Assembly (NCBI GenBank): GCA_900167895.1
Contig: FUZR01000001.1
Location: forward strand, 229,144-293,143
Direction: 5' to 3'
DNA from: Bacteroidales bacterium WCE2004
Lineage (GTDB): Bacteria; Bacteroidota; Bacteroidia; Bacteroidales; UBA932
DNA length: 64,000 nt
The position numbers and the translations under genes are program-made. This document shows, piece after piece, positions 56,843-64,000 of this stretch (the first letter of the stretch is position 1; every line of letters begins with the position of its first letter). Under the pieces are notes generated by a model. It worked only from the letters and a program-made list of their open reading frames with translations, searched no databases and was not told the origin of the DNA.

Positions 56843-59800
56843 ATGCACACAAAGACTCTCTGGCGCGCATTCTTCGCCGCCTTCGCCCTGCTCCTGGCCC
56901 TTCCGGCCACGGGACAGGAGAAAAAGACCTTCTGCAATCCGCTCGACCTGGTCGTTCCCGGCGAGCGCTCCTACCGGGGAGGCGAACCCGTCGTGATCAC
57001 CTATCAGGACGACTACTACCTCTTCGTCTCGCACCGCAAGGGCTACTGGTACTCCCCCGACTTCAAGGACTGGACCTACGTGGACGCCCCGGATTATCCG
57101 GGCGGCGTCGTGTCCGTCGTGGAGAAGGACGGCGCCCTGATCGGCTGCTCGATGAACAACAAGAACGTCTACAAGGCCCTCGACCCGAAGAAAGGCGTCT
57201 GGGAGAAGGTCGGCACCTTCGACAGCGACCGCTACGGCGACGCCAACCTGTTCGTCGACGACGACGGCCGCCTCTATATGTACTACGGCTGGTCGCAGCT
57301 GATGCCCTTCAAGGTGGTCGAGCTCGACCCGACGACCTTCAAGGAGATCTCCGAGCCCAAAGTCCTCTTCTTCAGCGACTACCGCAGGCACGGCTTCGAG
57401 AAGCGCACCCGAGACGACGTGATCTACTCGATCTTCGGCGGCCGCCGCGACTATTTCGAGGAGGAATACCCCTGGATCGAAGGCCCGTGGATGACCAAGC
57501 ACAACGGCAAATACTACCTCCAATACGCCGCCATCGGCCTTGAGCTCCTCTCCTACTCGCACGGCGTGTACGTGAGCGACAGCCCGACGGGCCCCTTCAC
57601 CTACTCGCAGCACAACCCGCTGACCTTCAAGACCACGGGCTTCGCGGTGGGCGCCGGCCACGGCAGCACCTTCCACGACAAGAACGGCCAGCTCTGGACC
57701 ATCTGCATGATCCCGTCCAGCTACGGCGGCGCGGGCCGCGGCTCCGAGCTCGCCATCTTCCCGACGGCGGTCGACGCCGAGGGCGTGATGCATTCCAACG
57801 AAGAATTCGGCGACTATCCGCAGTTCTGGCCGGGCACCCGCACCGACGCCGTGGACAACAACTGGACCGGCTGGAAACTCCTTTCCCTCAAGAAGAAAGC
57901 TACCGCCTCCTCCACCGCCGAGGGCTTCGCCACGGCCAATGCCGTGGACGAGAACTTCCTGACCAACTGGGCGGCCGAGACCGGCGAACCCGGCGAATGG
58001 TTCCAGATCGACCTCGGCAAGGTCGCCGACATCTATGCCATTCAGTGCAACTGGGACCACATCGGCGCGCAGATGCCGGCCCGCCAGGGCTTCGGCGGCC
58101 CCGCGCCCGCCAACCCGGAATTCTACCAGTGCTTCAGCGTGGAAGTGTCGCTGGACGGCCAGAAATGGACCAAGGTCATCGACAAACCCGACAATAAGCT
58201 CGACCTTCACCACGACTACACCGAGCTCGCCAAGCCCGCCCAAGGCCGTTTCGTGAAGGTCACCAACACCCGCCAGTGCCACGACGGCGCCAAGTTCAGC
58301 ATCAAGGACCTGCGCGTGTTCGGCAACCCGGCCTCCGCCGGCTCCGTCAAGGTCGCGGACGTCAAGGTCGTCCGCAACCCGGAGGACCGCCGCGAGGCCG
58401 AACTCCTCTGGGAGCCCGTCCCGGGCGCCGACGGCTACATCATCCGCTACGGCATCGAGCCGGGCAAGCTCTACAACAGCTACATCGTCTACGACGCCAA
58501 CTCCTTCAAGCTCCACAGCCTCAACACCGAGTCTGAATACACCTTCGAGGTCGAGTCCTTCGACTCCGGCCTGGACTTCTTCCGCCAGCGCAGCGAAGAG
58601 ATCGACGGCACCGGCGGCGAAGTTGAGATCAACAAGCGCGTCCCCGGCCGCCCCGCTTTCAGCTACGGCGGCAACGACCAGACCAAGCGCGTGATGATCA
58701 AGGAAGGCCAGGACCGCTACGTCTTCGACGGCATCGACCCGGGCTTCTGGACCATCAGCCACAGCTACGGCCCCGTCCTCTGGTCGGGTGAGCTGACCGA
58801 AGCCGACCTCGTCGGCGAAGGCGAACCGGGCATCGAGGCCAAGCTGACCGAGATGGGCACCGGCACCCAGGTCACCGCCGAGATGTGGATGAAGGTCGAG
58901 CGCGGCGCCGGGGCCGGCCGCGTCGTCCTCGAGATCCGGCGCCAGCCCCGCCGCGGCGGCTGGCAGTGGGGCGGCGGCATGGGCGCCCCGCAGATGGGCG
59001 GCGTGGCCTCGCCGGTCGTGCATCCCGACAACACCGTCACCTTCAACTACCAGGACGCCAAGGCCAAGTCCGTCAAGGTCAAGACCCAGTTCGCCGGCGA
59101 CCAGGAGATGACCCGGGGCGAGAACGGCGTCTGGACCGTCACCCTCGGTCCCGTGGTCCCGGATATGTATCCCTACAGCTTCGACGTGGACGGCGTGCAG
59201 GTGATGGACCCGCAGAACCCCGACTGGTTCCCCAACGAGACCTTCAAGAACAGCATCCTGGACGTCCGCGGCAGCGGTGAGCCCCTGCTCCACGCCCTCA
59301 AGGACGTGCCGCACGGCAGCGTGGACTATGTCAACTACTGGTCCGGGAGCCTCGGCGTGTTCGCCAACGCCATCGTCTATACCCCGCCGCAGTACGACAA
59401 GGACAAGAAGAAGAAATATCCCGTCTTCTACCTCATCAGCGGCACCACCGACACCGAGGAAGTGTACTTCAAGGTCGGCCGGATGAACCTCATCCTCGAC
59501 AACCTCCTCGCGGAGGGCAAGGCCAAGGAGATGATCATCGTCCTCCCCTACGGCAACCCGTCCAAGTACTACCCGGCGGGCCGCGCCCCGCGCATGGGCG
59601 ACCTCTTCACCAAGGACCTCATCAATGACCTGATGCCCTTCGTGGAGAAGAACTACCGCACCCTCAACGACCGCGACCACCGCGCCATCGGCGGCTTCTC
59701 CCGCGGCGGCAACCAGGGCCTCGCAGCAGGCCTGACCAACCTCGACAAATTCTCCTGGCTGTGCTCCTACAGCTCCTTCACCAGCACCGTCCTGCCGGGC

Positions 59801-61156
59801 GGCGTCTATGACGACCCGGACATCAACGACAAGATCCACCTCTTCTGGCTGGGCGTCGGCACGGACGATTTCCTCTACGGCAACGCCAAGGACTATATGG
59901 ACTTCCTTGACAGCAAGGGCATCGACAACGTCAAGGTGTTCACCGACGACAAGTTCGGCCACACCTGGATGAACGCCAAGTACTGGCTCGACGAGTCCCT
60001 CCCGCTCCTCTTCCAGGAAAAGCTGCCGGAGTTCCCCAAGACCCAGGCGCCGGAGGCCGGCAAAGACCAGCAGCTCGACGGGCGCGTCATGGCCCGCCTC
60101 TTCCCTGCCGGCGTCGTGTCGCCCGAATACAACGCCGACGGCTCCGTGACCTTCCGCTGCCAGGCGGCGGACGCCAAGAAGGTCGAGCTGGACTGCCAGA
60201 TGTTCCCGCAAGCCGTTCCGATGACGAAGGGCGAGCGCGGCGTCTGGAGCGTCACCGTGACGCCGGGCAAGCCGGACATCTATCCCTACGCCTTCGTGAT
60301 CGACGGGACCAAGATCGCCGACCCCAACAACATGTTCATCTTCCCCAACGAAGGGTTCAAATACTCCCTCGCCGACGTGCGCGGTCCGGAACCGTCCGTC
60401 CAGGACATCCAGGACGTGCCGCACGGCAAGGTCTCGTACCGTTTCTACCACTCCAACACCTGCGGCATCGACCGTCCGCTGACCGTCTACACGCCGGCCG
60501 GCTATGACCCCGCGGGCAGCGAGCGCCTGCCGGTCCTCTACCTCATCCACGGCATGACCGACACCTACGAGACCTGGTTCAAGGTGGGCAACGTCAACAA
60601 TATCCTCGACAACCTGATCGCCGCCGGCAAGGCCAAACGGATGATCGTGGTGATGCCCTACGCCAACCCGTACATCGAGATGATGCGCCAGGGCCTCGCC
60701 GACCGCTATGACGCCATGGACACCGACCGCGTGGCCGCGGAAATCATCAACGACGTCAAGCCCTTCATCGAGGCCAACTACAAGGTCAAGACCTCCGCGC
60801 GCGACCGCGCCGTCGCCGGCTTCTCGCTCGGCGGCCGCCAGGCGCTCGCCACCGGCCTGGGCCATCCGGAGGTGTTCCAGTCGGTCTGCGCCATGGCACC
60901 GGCCATCTTCGGCACCGAATACGAGAACAACTTCGCCAACGGCACCTATGTCCCCGTCAAGACCCTCAACAAGAGCTACAGGCTCATCTGGCTGGGCACC
61001 GGCACCTCCGACTTCCTGATCGAGCCGTCGCGCGGCCTGGACGCCTTCCTGACGGAGAACGGCGTCAGGCACACCTTCTACACCCCCGACGGAGGCCACA
61101 CCTGGATGAACTGCCGCGACTACCTGACCCGCATCGCCCAGCTCCTCTTCAAATAA
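56843..61156 (+). CDS. Trifunctional secreted enzyme: GH43 with two CE1 esterase domains
   Basis: 1437 residues. After a signal peptide (to about residue 24) comes a five-bladed GH43 propeller (25-345; 'CNPLDLVVPGERSYRGGEPV' and 'YPWIEGPWMTKHNGKYYLQY', the EGP proton-donor motif), a discoidin-like domain (350-490), a fibronectin-III-like domain (500-590), a linker region, then two repeats of an esterase N-terminal Ig-like domain plus a CE1/feruloyl-esterase domain (about 720-1065 and 1083-1437). The nucleophiles are Ser953 ('GGFSRGGNQG') and Ser1328 ('AGFSLGGRQA'), and each repeat ends in 'HTWMN' with the catalytic His. It probably removes arabinose or xylose and ferulate/acetate side groups from xylan. 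A GH3 gene follows. Confidence 0.9.
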   Translation: MHTKTLWRAFFAAFALLLALPATGQEKKTFCNPLDLVVPGERSYRGGEPVVITYQDDYYLFVSHRKGYWYSPDFKDWTYVDAPDYPGGVVSVVEKDGALIGCSMNNKNVYKALDPKKGVWEKVGTFDSDRYGDANLFVDDDGRLYMYYGWSQLMPFKVVELDPTTFKEISEPKVLFFSDYRRHGFEKRTRDDVIYSIFGGRRDYFEEEYPWIEGPWMTKHNGKYYLQYAAIGLELLSYSHGVYVSDSPTGPFTYSQHNPLTFKTTGFAVGAGHGSTFHDKNGQLWTICMIPSSYGGAGRGSELAIFPTAVDAEGVMHSNEEFGDYPQFWPGTRTDAVDNNWTGWKLLSLKKKATASSTAEGFATANAVDENFLTNWAAETGEPGEWFQIDLGKVADIYAIQCNWDHIGAQMPARQGFGGPAPANPEFYQCFSVEVSLDGQKWTKVIDKPDNKLDLHHDYTELAKPAQGRFVKVTNTRQCHDGAKFSIKDLRVFGNPASAGSVKVADVKVVRNPEDRREAELLWEPVPGADGYIIRYGIEPGKLYNSYIVYDANSFKLHSLNTESEYTFEVESFDSGLDFFRQRSEEIDGTGGEVEINKRVPGRPAFSYGGNDQTKRVMIKEGQDRYVFDGIDPGFWTISHSYGPVLWSGELTEADLVGEGEPGIEAKLTEMGTGTQVTAEMWMKVERGAGAGRVVLEIRRQPRRGGWQWGGGMGAPQMGGVASPVVHPDNTVTFNYQDAKAKSVKVKTQFAGDQEMTRGENGVWTVTLGPVVPDMYPYSFDVDGVQVMDPQNPDWFPNETFKNSILDVRGSGEPLLHALKDVPHGSVDYVNYWSGSLGVFANAIVYTPPQYDKDKKKKYPVFYLISGTTDTEEVYFKVGRMNLILDNLLAEGKAKEMIIVLPYGNPSKYYPAGRAPRMGDLFTKDLINDLMPFVEKNYRTLNDRDHRAIGGFSRGGNQGLAAGLTNLDKFSWLCSYSSFTSTVLPGGVYDDPDINDKIHLFWLGVGTDDFLYGNAKDYMDFLDSKGIDNVKVFTDDKFGHTWMNAKYWLDESLPLLFQEKLPEFPKTQAPEAGKDQQLDGRVMARLFPAGVVSPEYNADGSVTFRCQAADAKKVELDCQMFPQAVPMTKGERGVWSVTVTPGKPDIYPYAFVIDGTKIADPNNMFIFPNEGFKYSLADVRGPEPSVQDIQDVPHGKVSYRFYHSNTCGIDRPLTVYTPAGYDPAGSERLPVLYLIHGMTDTYETWFKVGNVNNILDNLIAAGKAKRMIVVMPYANPYIEMMRQGLADRYDAMDTDRVAAEIINDVKPFIEANYKVKTSARDRAVAGFSLGGRQALATGLGHPEVFQSVCAMAPAIFGTEYENNFANGTYVPVKTLNKSYRLIWLGTGTSDFLIEPSRGLDAFLTENGVRHTFYTPDGGHTWMNCRDYLTRIAQLLFK

Positions 61157-61180
61157 GCAGAAACCAATCCGACCATAGTA

Positions 61181-63790
61181 ATGAAGAAAATCCTTCTGAT
61201 CCTTTCCTCCCTCGTCCTGCTGGCCGCCTGCGGCCCCAAGCAGACCTACGAGTATCCCTTCCAGAATCCCGACCTGTCCATCGACGCGCGCATCGACAAC
61301 CTGATGTCGCTGCTCACCCTCCAGGACAAGGTCGGCCTGATGATGAACAAGAACGTGTCCATCGACCGGCTCGGCATCCCCTCCTACAACTGGTGGAGCG
61401 AGGCCTGCCACGGCGTGCGCCAGGACGGCTACACCGTCTATCCGCAGCCGATCGGCATGGCCGCCGCCTTCAACCCGCAGCAGATGTACGACGTCTTCTC
61501 GCAGGTGTCCGACGAGGCCCGCGCCAACTGGAACCGCTCCGCGCACGACATCTTCAACGTGCCGATGGGCGTGACCTACTACCCCGGCAACCCGGAGCTG
61601 TCGTTCTGGTGCCCCAACATCAACATCTTCCGCGACCCGCGCTGGGGACGCGGCCAGGAGACCTGCGGCGAGGACCCCTACCTCACCGGCGTCCTGGGCC
61701 TGCAGACCGTCCTCGGCATGCAGGGCAACGACAAGCATTATTATAAGACGCACGCCTGCGCGAAGCACTATGCCGTGCACAGCGGTCCAGAGCCGCTGCG
61801 CCACACCTACGACGCCCGCGTGTCGCAGCGCGACCTCTGGGAGACCTACCTCCCCGCGTTCAAGAAACTGGTGGTCGAAGGCGACGTGCGCGAAGTGATG
61901 AGCGCCTACAACCGCTACGAGGGCGTGCCCTGCAGCTCCAACGACCGCCTGCTCAACGACATCCTGCGCGGTAAATGGGGCTTCGACGCCATCGTGGTCA
62001 CCGACTGCGACGCCATCAACAACTACTACACGCCGGGCCAGCACATGACCCAGCCCGACGCCCTGAGCGCCGCCGTGGAGGTGGCCCTGAAGGGCGCCGA
62101 CCTGGAGTGCGGCAAGGTGATGATCGCCCTGATCGAAGGCCTGCAGGAAGGCCTCGTCAAGGAAGAAGACCTCGACGTGCACCTGCGCCGCATCCTGCGC
62201 GGCCGCTTCGAGCTGGGCATGTTCGACCCGGCCGACCGCCTGCCCTGGGCCAAGCTCGGCGAGGACGTGATCAGCAGCGAGGAGCATGACGCGCTGGCCA
62301 CCCAGGCCGCGCGCGAGTCGATGGTCCTCCTCAAGAACGAGGGCGGCATCCTGCCGCTCTCCAAGGACGTCAAGCGCCTGCTCGTGGTCGGTCCCAACGC
62401 CGACGACGTGGAGCTCCTCAACGGCAACTACGGCGGCACGCCGACCGACAACCACAAGCACTCCCTGCTCGAGGGCATCCGCAACGCCGTGCCCGGCGCC
62501 GAGGTCCTCTACGCCAAGGGCTGCGAGCTCAACGACGACTACAACACGGTCTACCACCTGCCCGACTTCAACGAGGGCAAGGGCGTGTTCGTGGAATTCT
62601 ACGACAACAACGAGCTGAAGGGCCAGCCGAAGGTGAGCGACTACTACAAGGAGCTCAACTTCAGCACCTTCGGCGCCTACGGTTTCGCCGAAGGCATCCC
62701 GACCGACAAGATCTCCGTCCGCATCAAGGGCCGTTTCGTGCCCGACTTCACCGGCGCGCTGAGCTACACCGTCTCCTCCGACAACGGCTACGTCCTCAAG
62801 GTCAACGGCCGCGTGGTGGAGAACGCCAAGCCCGGCATGGGCGGCCGCGGATTCGGCTTCGGCCGCCGCGGCGTCGCCTACAAGACCTTCGACGTCAAGG
62901 CCGGCAAGCCGGTCGACGTCGAGATCGAATACCGCCGCGGCGCGGGCCCGTTCGCGATGCTGCGCGCCGACTTCTGCGAGCGCCAGTATGCGGACTTCGC
63001 CGCTGAGAAGCAGCTCGCGCAGGACGTCGACGCCATCATCGTGATCGGCGGCATCTCCGCCCAGATGGAAGGCGAAGGCGGCGACAAGGCCGACATCGAG
63101 CTGCCGGGCGTCCAGCAGCGCCTGCTCCGCGCGATGCGCGAAACGGGCAAGCCGGTCGTGTTCGTCAACTGCTCCGGCTCCGCGATGGGCTTCGCCAGCG
63201 TGGAGGAGCAGTATGACGCCCTCCTGCAGGCCTGGTACGCGGGCCAGGGCGGCGCCAAGGCCCTTGCCGACGTGCTCTTCGGCGACTTCAACCCTTCCGG
63301 CAAGCTCCCCGTCACCTTCTACGCCTCCACCGCCGACCTCCCGGACTTCCTGGACTACAGCATGGAGAACCGCACCTACCGCTACTTCCGCGGCGAGCCG
63401 CTCTACGCCTTCGGCTACGGCCTGAGCTACACCAGCTACAGCTACGGCCAGGGCAAGCTCAGCAAGTCCTCGATGAAGAAGAACGGCAAGGTCACCGTCA
63501 CCTTCCCGGTCACGAACACCGGCTCCGTGGCCGGCAGCGAGATCGCCCAGGTCTACGTCCAGGCCCTCGACAACCCGGATGCGCCGATCAAGTCCCTGCA
63601 GGGCTTCGACAAGGTGCAGCTCGCCCCGGGCGCCACGAAGAAGGTCTCCGTCACCCTCGACGGCGAAGCCTTCTCCTTCTACGACGAGGCCGTGGACGGC
63701 CTGTCCGTCCGCCCCGGCAAATACCGCATCCTCTACGGCAGTTCCTCGCGTGAGCAGGACCTGCAGGCCCTGGACTTCCAGGTCCTCTAG
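61181..63790 (+). CDS. Glycoside hydrolase family 3 lipoprotein with PA14 insertion (beta-xylosidase/glucosidase-like)
   Basis: 869 residues. Lipobox 'LVLLAAC' (Cys at about 17). The GH3 N-terminal barrel has 'WWSEACHGVRQDGYTVYPQP', 'DPRWGRGQETCGEDPYL', 'CAKHYAVHSGPE' and 'AIVVTDCDAINNYY' with the nucleophile Asp275; the second GH3 domain starts near 385. A PA14-like domain is inserted at about residues 465-610, and the end is an FN3-like domain ('VTFPVTNTGSVAGSEIAQVY'). The layout fits Bacteroidota xylan 1,4-beta-xylosidases. It follows the GH43-CE1 enzyme by 24 bp, so the two likely act together on decorated xylan. Confidence 0.92.
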   Translation: MKKILLILSSLVLLAACGPKQTYEYPFQNPDLSIDARIDNLMSLLTLQDKVGLMMNKNVSIDRLGIPSYNWWSEACHGVRQDGYTVYPQPIGMAAAFNPQQMYDVFSQVSDEARANWNRSAHDIFNVPMGVTYYPGNPELSFWCPNINIFRDPRWGRGQETCGEDPYLTGVLGLQTVLGMQGNDKHYYKTHACAKHYAVHSGPEPLRHTYDARVSQRDLWETYLPAFKKLVVEGDVREVMSAYNRYEGVPCSSNDRLLNDILRGKWGFDAIVVTDCDAINNYYTPGQHMTQPDALSAAVEVALKGADLECGKVMIALIEGLQEGLVKEEDLDVHLRRILRGRFELGMFDPADRLPWAKLGEDVISSEEHDALATQAARESMVLLKNEGGILPLSKDVKRLLVVGPNADDVELLNGNYGGTPTDNHKHSLLEGIRNAVPGAEVLYAKGCELNDDYNTVYHLPDFNEGKGVFVEFYDNNELKGQPKVSDYYKELNFSTFGAYGFAEGIPTDKISVRIKGRFVPDFTGALSYTVSSDNGYVLKVNGRVVENAKPGMGGRGFGFGRRGVAYKTFDVKAGKPVDVEIEYRRGAGPFAMLRADFCERQYADFAAEKQLAQDVDAIIVIGGISAQMEGEGGDKADIELPGVQQRLLRAMRETGKPVVFVNCSGSAMGFASVEEQYDALLQAWYAGQGGAKALADVLFGDFNPSGKLPVTFYASTADLPDFLDYSMENRTYRYFRGEPLYAFGYGLSYTSYSYGQGKLSKSSMKKNGKVTVTFPVTNTGSVAGSEIAQVYVQALDNPDAPIKSLQGFDKVQLAPGATKKVSVTLDGEAFSFYDEAVDGLSVRPGKYRILYGSSSREQDLQALDFQVL

Positions 63791-63818
63791 CGTATCTGAT
63801 ACATAACACTAAAAAGGA

Positions 63819-63848
63819 GAAGCCCCGGTCAATACTGACCGGGGCTTC
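63819..63848 (+). terminator. Bidirectional terminator after the GH3 gene
   Basis: GAAGCCCCGGTCA and TGACCGGGGCTTC form a 13-bp perfect stem with an ATAC loop. T-runs follow on both strands (TTTC on plus, TTTTTAG on minus), so it closes the GH operon and the convergent gene at the window end. Confidence 0.9.
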
Positions 63849-63888
63849 TTTCGTGAAATATGTTAACAAAATTTACCAACTAACCTTG

Positions 63889-64000
63889 TCAAGGTCTGAT
63901 CGGATTGCCCTGCTCGGAAGCTTCCTTGTCCTGGGCATCCAGCTTGAAGAGCATGAACTGGCTGTTCTCGCGGGTGTAAGGAGTCCAGCCGATGCCCGGA
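63889..64000 (-). CDS. C-terminal end of an unidentified protein (cut by window edge)
   Basis: On the minus strand the last 37 codons of a gene are visible, ending 'GWTPYTRENSQFMLFKLDAQ' and 'DKEASEQGNPIRP' before TGA. The codon use looks coding, and the stop sits 40 bp from a bidirectional terminator. The family cannot be recognised from this tail. Given the neighbouring glycosidases, a secreted or outer-membrane polysaccharide-use protein is possible, but nothing in the residues proves it. Confidence 0.6.
   Translation of the reverse strand, partial: PGIGWTPYTRENSQFMLFKLDAQDKEASEQGNPIRP

Noticed and set aside
56696..62557. A very long minus-strand open frame (over 1900 codons) opposite the GH43 and GH3 genes, and similar long frames at 174-1565, 12950-15439 and 44594-47686
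   Set aside because: They are antisense shadows of well-defined plus-strand genes in GC-rich DNA; their translations are repetitive Val/Ala/Asp/Arg/Gly-rich with no recognisable domain.
63889..64000. SusD-type outer-membrane protein at the window end
   Set aside because: The context beside glycosidases invites it, but the 37 visible residues lack the usual SusD C-terminal pattern, so only an unidentified partial gene is reported.

Overview
This window reads as chromosomal DNA of a GC-rich member of the Bacteroidales. Promoters carry the Bacteroidota signature, a TAnnTTTG -7 box, in several cases with TTTG exactly 19 bp upstream. Shine-Dalgarno sequences are mostly absent, and the gene content is typical of the group: a Wza/BY-kinase exopolysaccharide locus, a fused aminolipid acyltransferase, DUF2795, a LAB_N protein, lipoprotein glycosidases and CE1 esterases. 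No rRNA, plasmid or phage module was seen. The species cannot be named from the sequence.

Layout. 1-16.0 kb is one dense plus-strand exopolysaccharide/capsule operon. It holds glycosyltransferases of families 8, 14, 2 and 4, five acyltransferases (four membrane acyltransferase-3 proteins and one left-handed beta-helix protein), a Wzy-like polymerase, a Wza exporter, a Wzc-type BY-kinase ending in ten Tyr-Gly repeats, and a HAD-like protein. 16.0-27 kb is housekeeping: POT peptide transporter, LpxL-type acyltransferase, PepD, a zeta-toxin-like kinase, the TldD/PmbA protease pair, SlyD, a glycosyltransferase and TrkA. 27-33 kb has grpE-dnaJ and pncA on the minus strand, then an OlsF-like fused acyltransferase, a LAB_N protein and a DUF3667 protein, followed by rplS-tRNA-Arg on the minus strand.

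35.3-39.2 kb is an AT-richer accessory island: a DUF2795 gene followed by three single-gene cassettes (an unknown, a DUF4299-like protein, a barstar-like protein), each with its own promoter. The two inter-cassette spacers share two repeats, one of which duplicates the 3' end of the DUF2795 gene. A parDE pair and another orphan gene follow. This looks like an orphan-immunity array. 39.2-44.5 kb holds a beta-propeller lipoprotein, a LytTR regulator, an NrtR-type Nudix regulator facing a TIR-membrane protein, and creD. nrtR and creD share a GCGTA-N5-TACGC operator placed identically against the -7 box. 44.5-48.2 kb is the FMN-riboswitch-controlled rib operon. 48.2-64 kb is a polysaccharide-degradation region: GH9 (with ftcD), a CE2-like esterase, SGNH plus MBOAT, a tandem metallo-beta-lactamase-fold lipoprotein, a GH43-CE1-CE1 enzyme and a GH3 enzyme.

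The most unusual signal is a family of roughly 116-bp palindromic elements. Their long outer stem varies in sequence from copy to copy but stays self-complementary, and it encloses three small hairpins, one of which shows compensatory changes. One copy lies in frame inside tldD, two in opposite orientations lie in frame inside the partner gene pmbA, and one is intergenic near 32.9 kb. A 116-bp palindrome with a different core sits inside the MBOAT gene.
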